Source: Dissophora ornata
Lineage: Eukaryota > Mortierellomycota > Mortierellomycetes > Mortierellales > Mortierellaceae
Reading direction: 5' to 3'
Assembly (NCBI GenBank): GCA_025201705.1
Contig: MU616937.1
Coordinates: 1 to 31,051 of the forward strand
Length of the DNA stretch: 31,051 nt
Below are positions 23,022-31,051 of this stretch, piece after piece (within the stretch, counting starts at the first letter, position 1; every line of letters begins with the position of its first letter). A program made the position numbers and the translations under genes. The notes under the pieces are model-generated. The model searched no databases and had not been told where the DNA came from. It saw only the letters and a list, made by a program, of their open reading frames with translations.

Positions 23022-23627
23022 TTGCTGTTGCTGTTGTTGCTGTTGCTGTTGTTGCTGGTGCTGTTGCTGGTGCTGGAAATGTTGCTGTTGTTGTTGCTGC
23101 TGTAATTGAAGCTGAAGTTGCTGCTGCTGCTGTTGTTGCGCAAGCACCATGGCCTGCGAGATAGCATTCGCTTGAGCCATCAAGAGTGGATTCTGAAGCA
23201 TAGCCTGGCTCATGGCATGTGGGTTGATAATACCTCCAGGTGCTAGCAATGGGTTTGAGCTGATCTGTTGGATCCAATCGCGTTGTTGCTGAGCAACTAG
23301 CTGCTGTGAACCTCCATCCAGCGACACCCCGGTAGGCATCATTGGGGGCGCTGAGAGCCTTGGCAGCCCCGACATCCCTGGGTGAGGTTGTTGCTGCTGT
23401 TGTTGCTGCTGCTGTTGATGTTGCTGTTGCAGCTGTCGAAGGTGAAGGTGGTGCTGAAGTTGGAGCTGGAGTTGTTGCTGCTGCTGCAATGTCAGCGTGG
23501 GATCGACTCCAGGGCCGTTGGAGCCATCGGGTTTTGGTTGGTTTGAGGTGTCTTCCTGTGCCAGCTGGTTCAGGAACTCGGAAAAAGCTCTCTGTTCATG
23601 ATCAGAGAGCAGTGATGGAAAAGTCAT
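21518..23627 (-). CDS. Polyglutamine bHLH-zipper transcription factor
   Basis: Three-exon model: 23627-22076, 21905-21802, 21550-21518. It gives 562 residues with phases closing. The N-terminal ~230 residues are Gln-rich with a run of about 30 glutamines. A Ser/Pro/Gly-rich middle holds basic patches (KPTKRKSK-like, KKALRRKGS). The bHLH starts near residue 466: the basic region NHIASEQKRRQNIR has the His-Glu-Arg pattern expected for E-box binding, helix 1 is FDSLVEIVP and the loop is TLSDCHRSEA. The first intron falls inside helix 2 (ILQK / SVDYIHRLL), and a short leucine-zipper-like coil follows (LLNQKNDLKSRVRELQVHL). The last exon encodes only ASDMEVEQDE. If the second intron is retained, the protein ends three residues after DS at 21790. 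It resembles MLX/Ino4-type factors; targets are unknown. Confidence 0.88.
22962..23056 (-). repeat. CAG/CAA polyglutamine repeat
   Basis: Roughly 31 consecutive glutamine codons with mixed CAA and CAG, inside the bHLH gene. Smaller Gln runs flank it (to about 23150) and recur at 23385-23500. Confidence 0.9.
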
Positions 23628-24385
23628 TGGAAGGCAGGAGTGGCGACGTGTCTACAGTATGCAGGGTGTGTGATTGATGTCAGTGGCATTGACGCTAACA
23701 AATGATCGAAGCGCCGAGATGAGCGATTGTCCAAGTTCTTACCGAGAAGAGGAAAGCTGCTTGGGCGAGTGCGGGAGCAGGAGTGAAGGGAGTGAAGGGC
23801 GTGATGGAGAAAGGGGGAGGAAAGAGAGAGAAGTGTGCAATGAGTTATCGGGTCTGTGTGCTGTGTGGAGGAGTAGGAGTAGAGGGACGGAGATGATAGA
23901 ATGTACTTGTGGGTTGCAGGAGGGACAAGGACCGACTGTGGAGGAGTGATGAGCAAAAAAACTCTTTTTCAATCCACACGATTCACGTTGTTGAGAGCGG
24001 TGTGTTGTCTGGCTTGTATTGCTCCCTGCTGCGAAAGTGATTGCTGTGGGTGATGGCTCTGTGCAGGAATGGATACCGCAGGGACAGGGAGGAGGACGGG
24101 ATTGCACGGAGGAGATGCCGGATGGGGGGATTGATGCAGTCGGTCGGCGTCAGAGACAGCGTGCGCGGGGACGATGGAGGGAGAAGGCGAAGGTTCAGCG
24201 GGCTGCGGGTCGGAGAGGACTCTTTGCGAGGGAGGGAGAGGTACGCCGCGGATGCGCGGATAATCACATGACAAAAGGGTCTAGCTGTTGTTGACTAGAC
24301 TAGACCGCATGCACTCGCGGATCTGCATTGCATCTCTTCTCCATTGGGCGGACAGGACTACAGCAGGAGCAGCACTCAGCCAGCC
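23628..24385. promoter_or_regulatory. Divergent promoter region, bHLH and CHERP-like genes
   Basis: 758 bases between two divergent ATGs. It is strongly purine-skewed on the plus strand (GGAGGAAAGAG-type runs, 23745-23950 and 24070-24245). No clear TATA box was seen. Frames in it are composition artefacts. Confidence 0.5.
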
Positions 24386-26884
24386 ATGGACTATCCTCCC
24401 TCCGCGAGGACCCATCCATATCAGCACCCAGACCTGCAAGGCGAACAGATGCAGGCTCCAGGCGTGCAGCTTGCATTCGATGCATTTCTGCAGCAGAGCA
24501 GGGGTCTGACTCCCGCAGATACCAGTGCCTTCATGGACCACCTGGAGCTGCTCATGAAGGACTGTTCGCAGGCGAATATCCAGGTGCGCCATCCGTACCC
24601 ATCTGACGCAAACTACTTGGGTGTCGAAGCAGCCTTTATCGATCCTCTGCAAGAACTAAGCTCAATTGCGCCTTCTTTGCCTCTTTATCAAATACATGTA
24701 GGCCGGAAAGAACTGGGTCGTGCATCACTGCCAGAACCCACAGCAGTACGACCTTCTTTCACGCGCCATGGTGGCCATTGCAATCTCTCGCATGACATTT
24801 GACGACAAACTGCATATTGTCTATCTCACAAACGATATCCTTTCCCACAGGTAAACCACAGCAAGCGGAATAGAGCTTATGGATCTTGATATGGAGTAAG
24901 CTAATCCTAAATGCTACATGCTCGTGGGCACCAACCTTTGCATTAGCGAGCGGAAACAGCAACGGTGGATCAAAGATGCATTCTACCCCCATCTAGTGCC
25001 AATCCTGCGCGTCGCCTACTACTTTCCCGGAGTAGATGACGCTCAGCGACAGCGAGTCATAAAGGTATACATCAGCATCTGCAGACAAAGAGGCTGGCGC
25101 CAACATTGGGTCTCAACAGTAATAACCTTCTTTCTGTCTATCCCAATAGGTTCTGGATATCTGGAGGAACAAAGAATACTTCCCGGCGCATATTGTTGAC
25201 ACCATGGAGATGAGTGTGCGACGACCTCCACTACTGCCTCCACCGCCTGTTGGGGGTCCTCCAGGTCTATCCATTCCAGCAAACGCCCCTGCAGTGCCGG
25301 GTATGCACCCGCATGCTCCACTCCAGCATATCCCATATCATCAACAACATGCACCTCAACAGCACCAGCAACATGCACCTCAACAGCATCAGCAACATGC
25401 ACCTCAACAGCATCTGCAACATGCACCTCAACAGCATCTGCAACATGCACCTCAACAGCATCTGCAACATGCACCTCAACAGCATCTGCAACATGCACCT
25501 CAGCAGCACCAGCAACATGCACCTCCGCAGCACCAGCAACATCAGTATGCTCATCACCCGTATCCCGTACGTCAGCAAGCGACATCTCCAGCCTCTGTAC
25601 CATGGCCACCAACCAACTCTCACGTGGCTGCACCACATCATCCATATCCTCCTTTCCCCCCGCAACCACAGCAACACGGCCAGGCGAACATGTCAGCCGC
25701 CTTTCAACCTCCACTTCCTCAGGTATTACAGCCGTCATTCCCACAACAACCACCATTTCAGCAACAACCACCCTTCCAGCAGCCACATGTGCCATACCAG
25801 CAGCAGCAATCACTCCAGGGAGGCTTCCACGCATTGCAACCAGCTCCTGCGCCGGCACCGGTCCCACTCCCTCCAGCTCCGACTCACCGCGATGTGCATA
25901 CTCGCGATTTGCCTGCTGGACTCATGATCTCTAAAATTGAGGCAAGTATTGAATACAGCCTTAATTCTCATGACATGATATCAATTTGCTAACATGCATA
26001 AAGCATAACCTTGTTTATCTAAAAAAAAATTGTTTAACAGTCGGATGCAGAATATTACGAGCCACTACCAGCCTACATGTCCATTCCTATCCAAAAGAGC
26101 GAGCCGAAATCGGAGAGTGTCGCCAACAGCCTGGTAGAGTTCCTTGCTGAGAATGCTGCAACCCAGCAATCAACTGGGGGTGGGAGTGTCATCAATGACG
26201 AAGGCTGGCATGAGGGATATCTGGACGAAGTTTACAAATCTGTGGCCGAGAAACGGAAGCAGGCTTTCTCGAAAGACCCTCACCAAAGACGGCGTCGCAG
26301 CAGGCCAGATTCGGACACGAAGGATCAAGGGACTGAAAGAGGAAGAGGTAATAATCCGAGAGGCAAGGGAAGGTCGTTCTCTAGATCCAGATCTAGATCT
26401 AGATCAAGATCGAGGTCACTAGCCCGGTCTCGGACAAGATCGATATCCAGATCCAGATCGAGATCTGCGTCCAGTTCAAGGAGAAGGTCTCGATCGTTCA
26501 AGCGCTCACGGTCGCGTTCCTGGTCGAGATCTCGCTCGCATTCGAGGAGTAGATCGCCTATGTATCGTCGTCACGGCAGGAGTGGGAGCAGAGGTAGAAG
26601 TCGGAGCAGGAACCGAGGCAGAGGCAGAAGCAGAAGCAGAAGCAGAAGCAGGGCAAGGAGCAGAAGTAGAACCAGAACGAGAAGTAGAGGTAGGAGTGGG
26701 AGTAGGGGCAGGGATATGAACAGGAGAGACACGAGAAGTCCTGTGCATGGGACAACAGAGGAGGTGTTCCCGGCAAGATCGTTTGTAGGGAAACGAGCGA
26801 GGAGTCCAGTAGGCCGATCGATGGTGGAGGACGCGTTCCCCACGAGGTCGTTTGCAGGGTTGGGATCACATGGTGGCCAGCAGA

Positions 26885-26923
<39 letters not shown>

Positions 26924-26961
26924 CGTCGCGCCCGATGTTTCAACCTGCACGCTATGCATAA
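24386..26961 (+). CDS. CHERP-like SR-related splicing factor with CID
   Basis: Five exons: 24386-24583, 24702-24850, 24947-25064, 25150-25941, 26041-26961. They give 725 residues with all phases closing. Order: a CTD-interaction (CID/ENTH-VHS-like) domain at about residues 15-175 (LELLMKDCSQANIQAGKNWV, KLHIVYLTNDILSH, ERKQQRWIKDAFYP, VLDIWRNKEYF), a Pro/Gln/His-rich linker with eight HAPQQHxQ repeats, the conserved RDLPAGLMISKIE, a SDAEYYEPLPAYMSIP block, a GWHEGYLDEVY block, then a long Arg-Ser domain and a final polyQ. This matches animal CHERP, a U2 snRNP-associated splicing protein, except that the C-terminal G-patch is missing. It is probably nuclear and acts in pre-mRNA splicing. The fourth intron seems to use a GC donor. 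The start context is AGCCATGGA. Confidence 0.85.
25345..25540 (+). repeat. 24-bp coding minisatellite, eight copies
   Basis: Unit CAACATGCACCTCAACAGCA plus four bases, encoding QHAPQQHL or QHAPQQHQ. The four central copies are identical, pointing to recent expansion or homogenisation; the outer copies vary. Confidence 0.92.
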
Positions 26962-27151
26962 AGCTGTAAACGTCCTACGTAATTTATTTTTGGGTTTACG
27001 CTGGGCGGATCGCGTTGCGTGTGACGATCGCGCGACCGATCGCCGATCACACTTGATTCATATAAAGCTTAAACATTCCCCCCAATTTCTCGTTCCCATA
27101 TCACTTTCCACTCCACATATTTTATTTCCCTCATTACCAGAAAATAACAAC

Positions 27152-29146
27152 ATGGCCACAAGAGAATTCGACATTATACTTTACGGTGCCACTGGATTCA
27201 CCGGCTTCCGGACATGCCAGGTACAATATCATCAGACATACCGACATGCCATCATTATTGGCGAATGGGAATTCTTGCTAGGTGCCACTAAGCATTGTCC
27301 ATCGCTTTCAATGACTCAACATATCATTGATACTTCCTGTGGATTGAATAGTACTTGGCCCGCAACTACAAGCAAGGAGTGCGCTGGGCAATTGCCGGTC
27401 GTAGCATCCCAAAGCTGGAGGAAGTTCGCGAGAAGCTTGTTGCGATCGATCCCGCGCTTTCGGTAAGTTTGTTAAGCCTCCGTTTTTCCTTAAATCATTG
27501 CGTTACTAGAATACCCATTGACACTCTCGTCGTGCTCTTTCTATCTTATCTGGCGTGACTAGAAACTGGCCATCATTAAGGCGGATGCATCGAGCCCCGA
27601 ATCGTTGGAGGCCATGACGGCGAGAACCAAGGTTATGATCACTTCTGTGGGCCTTTCCTTCAACACGGAGAGCCTCTTGTTGCTGCTTGCGTCAGGCAGG
27701 GCACACACTATGTCGACTGCACTGGAGAGCCACCCTTTGTTAACGTAAGCTAAAAAGCAAAGGAGAAAACGAATGGTCATTGTCACATCTAGTGTTCTAC
27801 AGGGTTCGATTCGCGGCGAAACTGAGCTTTTTGAAACCTTTTTTTTCTTTGCATTGATTTGTTTGCTGTTTGTGGTTATAGAAAATCATTCAAAAGTACC
27901 GCAATGAGGCCCGTGACAAGAATACAATCATTATTCCTCAGTGCGGCTTTGATTCCGTGCCCTCTGAGCTCGGCACCAAGATGTAAGTTTATATGTGATT
28001 ATGCTGTAGCAGTGGTAATGGTGATATCTGATAAGAATGGGCATCATTGACACATCTTCCTCCATTCACATTCCCTGTGTGATCAGGGTTGTGGATTATC
28101 TCCGTAAAGAATACAACCTCCCCACAAAATCTGCCAAGCTCTCTGTGACAAAGATTCGCGGTGCAGGTATAGTTGAATGTTGTATTATGATACGATTCGC
28201 ACCACCGTTGACGCTTAATCCCAGACTGACATTTTTCTGTCTCTTCAAAAAAAAAAAAAAAAAAAAAAATACAAAAGCCTCCGGGGGCACACTAGCATCT
28301 CTCTTAGGAATGATGGACTCCGAGGAGTCTGGGAGCTTTGAATCGATGATGGATCAAAATCAGTTGGTTCCTGAAGACGTTGTCTCGAAGATTGCCCCTG
28401 CAAAGATCGAGATGCGCTCTGCCTATTATGACTACGACTTCAAGTTGTGGCAAGCCTTCTTTGTGCTGTCGTCCCCGAACGAGAAGTTGGTCAAGCGCAG
28501 CCATGGATTACAAATGGAGGTGGATGGTGTCGGATATGGTTCTGAGTTTACTTACAGGTAAAAAAAAAAAAGGGACAGCGAGTTTAACAAAACATGAACT
28601 GGAGGAAACCAACGCCTACCATTCTGTTTTGTTTTATGTTGCTGACCTATCGCCTTCTTTCTCGCGCATAGAGAGTCACTGTCGATGCCTGGATTCTTCA
28701 CTGCGGCAATTGCAACATTGGGCATGGGCCTAGCTGGGGCTGTTGTAGCTATCGGGCATATCCGCCGTTTCCTCCTGAGGCATGTCCTCACCGCGCCCGG
28801 AGGGGGTCCCTCGGACGAGGAAATTGCCAAGAGTCACTTCACGATGAAGGTCGTTGGTGAAAGTGGTCTTCCAGAGAATGTCCCTGGGGACGCTTCCTCA
28901 CAAACAGCAGAGGGTCTGACAACACCTATCAAGGTCGTGGCTGTTGTGCAAGGGGGCGATCCCGGTTACAGTGAGACCTGCAGATACTTGGCCGAGGGTG
29001 CATTGTGTCTCGTCCAGAACGAAGACCGTATCCGGAACGAGAACAAGATCACGGGAGGCGTCCTGACGCCAGCATTTGCGTTTGGGCAAATTTTGGTGGA
29101 TCGTCTTCGCGCCCAGAACGTCAACTTGACAGTGTCAAAGCTGTAA
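27152..29146 (+). CDS. SCCPDH-like saccharopine dehydrogenase family oxidoreductase, frame-broken
   Basis: Seven exons: 27152-27220, 27352-27462, 27563-27744, 27882-27982, 28087-28166, 28278-28557, 28672-29146. They would make a 432-residue protein, close to the 429 of human SCCPDH. The Rossmann motif YGATGFTG (11-18) opens it. Further blocks are WAIAGRSIPKLE, IIIPQCGFDSVPSELGTK and, near the end, a hydrophobic segment (TAAIATLGMGLAGAVVAIG) followed by GGVLTPAFAFG. The family uses NAD(P); animal SCCPDH is on lipid droplets and its reaction is unclear. Exon 3 is one base short: after ITSVG the frame must shift at about 27651-27655 to reach HGEPLVAACVRQGTHYVDC. The decayed neighbour has the extra base there, so this is a deletion or a sequencing error. 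All other phases close. Confidence 0.85.
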
Positions 29147-29509
29147 AAAGATACATGATCAACCCCATAGAATAGCACGAAACTGTTGATAAAAGTGACT
29201 ATGATTAACCATTGTAAAAGTCCGCGCGCAGGAGGTTTGACTTGATGTGATTCCAGAGCCGAAGCAATGTCGAGATGACAACCACTATCAGATCGGTGTC
29301 GCGCACACTGCTTGACGTGGATGAGCCTGTCGAACGCGACATGATCCTCCGATCTCTGTGTGGAGCATTTTCGAACAATACATGCCAATAGTAAAACTAT
29401 GTGGATGAGCAATGCTGGGCATGCGCGGATGCGTCGCGTTGTAAACCGTTCTCATATCGCTTTTCACTCCACACATTTTTGGTTTTTCTCATCGCCAGAA
29501 AAGAGCAGC

Positions 29510-30957
29510 ATAGCCACAAGAGGATTCGATATTGTACTCAATGGAGCTACCAGATTCACCAGCCTCCGGACATGCCAGGTGTATAGTTAACAGGCGTACC
29601 AACATGCCATCATTATTGACGAAAGGCAAGTTTTGTTATGGTGACAATTGTACGGTCCATCGTTTTCAATGGTTCGACATATCAATGATATTTCCTGTGG
29701 ATTGAATAGTACTTAGCTCGCATCTGCAAGCAAAGAATGCGCTGGGCAATTGCCGGTCGTAGCATCCCAAAGCTGGAGAAAGTCCGCGAGAAGCTTGTCG
29801 CGATCGATCCCGCGCTTTTGGTAAGTTTGTAATGCCTCCATTTTTTTTTCTTAAATCATTGCGTTGATAGCATACTCATTGACACTCTCGTCATGCCTTT
29901 TCTATCCTTTCTGGGAGGCCAGAACCTGTCCATCATTAACGCGGATGCATCGAGCCCCGAGTCGCTGTAGGACATGACAGCCAGAACTAAGGTCGTGATC
30001 ACTATTGTGGGACCTTTCCTTTAGTACGGAGAGCCTCTTGTTGCTGCTTGCATCAAACACGGCACGCACTATATCGGAGAACCACGCAAGTTAAAGATGA
30101 TTATTATTGCATCGAAGCGTTCTTCTGGGTTCGATTCGAGACTGAACTGAACCTCGCGAAACCTTTTTTTTTTTTTTTTTTTTTTGTTCTTGGAGTTGTT
30201 CTGCAACAAAGTTTTACAGTTCAGGTATAGTTGAACGTTGTTAAAGAATACATTTCTGACTCTTCAAAATAAAATAAAAAATTAAAAAAAAGCCTCCGGA
30301 GGCACACTGGCATCTCTCTGGAGATGTTGTTTTGAAGATTGCCCCTGCAAAGACCTCAATGCCTTCCATCTATTCGATTTCAAGTTATGGCAAGCTTACT
30401 TTATGCTGTCGCCTCCGAACGAAAAGATGGTCAAGTGCAGTCATGTATTGCAAATGGAGGTAGACGGTACCGGAAATGCTCTTCAGTTTCCTTATAGGTA
30501 AAAAAAAAAATGACGGCGAATGTAACGATGTAGCAACTGCAGGCAACAACGCCGCCCATTTTTGCTTTGTTTTGTTTTTGCTGACCTATCGCTCTCTTCT
30601 CGCGCACAGAGAATCAATGTCGACATCAGGGCTCTTCACTGCGGTGATCGCAACCTTCTGAGGCACATCCTCCCTGCACCTGGAGCGGGTCCCTCGGACT
30701 AGAAAATTGCCAAGAGTCACTTCACGATAAAGGTCGTTGGTGAGAGTGGTCTTCTAGAGAATGTCCCTGGAGACGCTTCCTCGCAAGCAGCAGAGGGTCT
30801 GACAACACCTCTCGAGGTCATGGCAGTAATGCAGGGAGGCGCGACCCTGGTTACAGTGAGACCTGCAGTTACTTGGCTGAGAGTGCATTGTGTCTTGTCC
30901 AGAACCGGAACGAGAACAAGATCACAGAACGTCGACTTGACGGTGTCAAAGCTGTAG
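29510..30957 (+). pseudogene. Decayed tandem copy of the SCCPDH-like gene
   Basis: It aligns by eye with the upstream gene along most of its length. Damage: the start ATG is ATA (29510-29512), there is a TAG within the exon 3 equivalent (just after GTGGGACCTTTCCTT, near 30022), the part matching exons 4-5 is deleted (a jump near 30150-30225, with a T tract of 22 at the junction), and two further deletions of roughly 55-65 bases occur in the last exon. Exon-intron pattern and donor/acceptor positions are still visible, so it arose by DNA duplication and not retroposition. It ends at TAG 30955-30957. Confidence 0.9.
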
Positions 30958-31051
30958 GAAAATACGCGATCAAACACATGAATATTATATAACACGAGAG
31001 CCACGAAAACGCGACATGGGCCCTCCGCTCTCCTATGCAGAGCATTTTTTT

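Larger units (their letters stand above)
27090..31051 (+). repeat. Tandem duplication of the SCCPDH-like locus
   Basis: Unit 1 runs from about 27090 to about 29375 and unit 2 from about 29447 to the window end. Similarity starts upstream of the ATG (CATATC.CTTT.CACTCCACA.ATTTT) and resumes downstream of the gene (AACGCGACATG and GGAGCATTTT near 29335-29370, matched near 31010-31050). Unit 2 has internal deletions, so its boundary lies beyond the window. Confidence 0.8.

Noticed and set aside
22812..23277. Poly-leucine, Ser/Asn and Ala/Thr frames over the polyglutamine tract
   Set aside because: They are other-frame readings of the CAG/CAA repeat in the bHLH gene.
27795..27815. tRNA-like T-arm (GGTTCGATTC)
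   Set aside because: It sits in an intron without matching acceptor, D or anticodon arms; the same bases recur in the decayed copy as ordinary intron sequence.

Overview
The window looks like chromosomal DNA of an early-diverging filamentous fungus, most likely Mortierella-like (Mortierellomycota). This is an inference. It rests on intron-rich genes with short GT-AG introns of about 55-250 bases, on a Crinkler-like relic, on long A/T homopolymers and polyglutamine tracts, and on a low-copy mix of animal-like genes (METTL5, SETD4-like, CHERP-like, SCCPDH). No bacterial operons, tRNAs or CRISPR arrays were seen.

Layout. 1-0.8 kb: the C-terminal end of a Helitron/PIF1-type helicase (-). 1.7-3.0 kb: an intronless GT10 fucosyltransferase (-). 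3.6-4.5 kb: a four-exon METTL5-like rRNA m6A methyltransferase (-), divergent from a SETD4-like SET-domain methyltransferase of about 12 exons (+, 4.8-7.4 kb). 8.0-8.8 kb and 19.2-20.0 kb: two paralogous seven-helix membrane proteins (-). 8.9-13.5 kb is gene-poor. It holds a 1.0-kb DNA-transposon derivative with 32-bp terminal inverted repeats and TA target duplication, then the last ~410 nt of a 28S rRNA gene (-) joined to a 5'-truncated, decayed gene. 13.6-13.9 kb: a small secreted precursor with two nearly identical four-cysteine units separated by a KKR site (-). 15.1-16.1 kb: a three-exon thioredoxin-fold protein with WCGPC (+). 16.96-17.43 kb: a Crinkler-like relic with in-frame stops. 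18.5 kb: a 141-nt near-pure T tract. 21.5-23.6 kb: a polyglutamine bHLH-zipper transcription factor (-). 24.4-27.0 kb: a CHERP-like SR-related splicing factor (+). 27.2-29.1 kb: a saccharopine-dehydrogenase-like oxidoreductase with a one-base frame break, followed by a decayed tandem copy that runs to the window end.

No cluster-wide pathway links the genes. The main themes are RNA and protein methylation (METTL5/SETD4-like divergent pair), nuclear gene expression (bHLH factor and CHERP-like factor, also divergent), and a rearranged repeat-rich centre that also carries the secreted peptide gene. Exon boundaries were derived by reading splice consensus and checking that reading phase closes. 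They are models, not transcript-supported structures.
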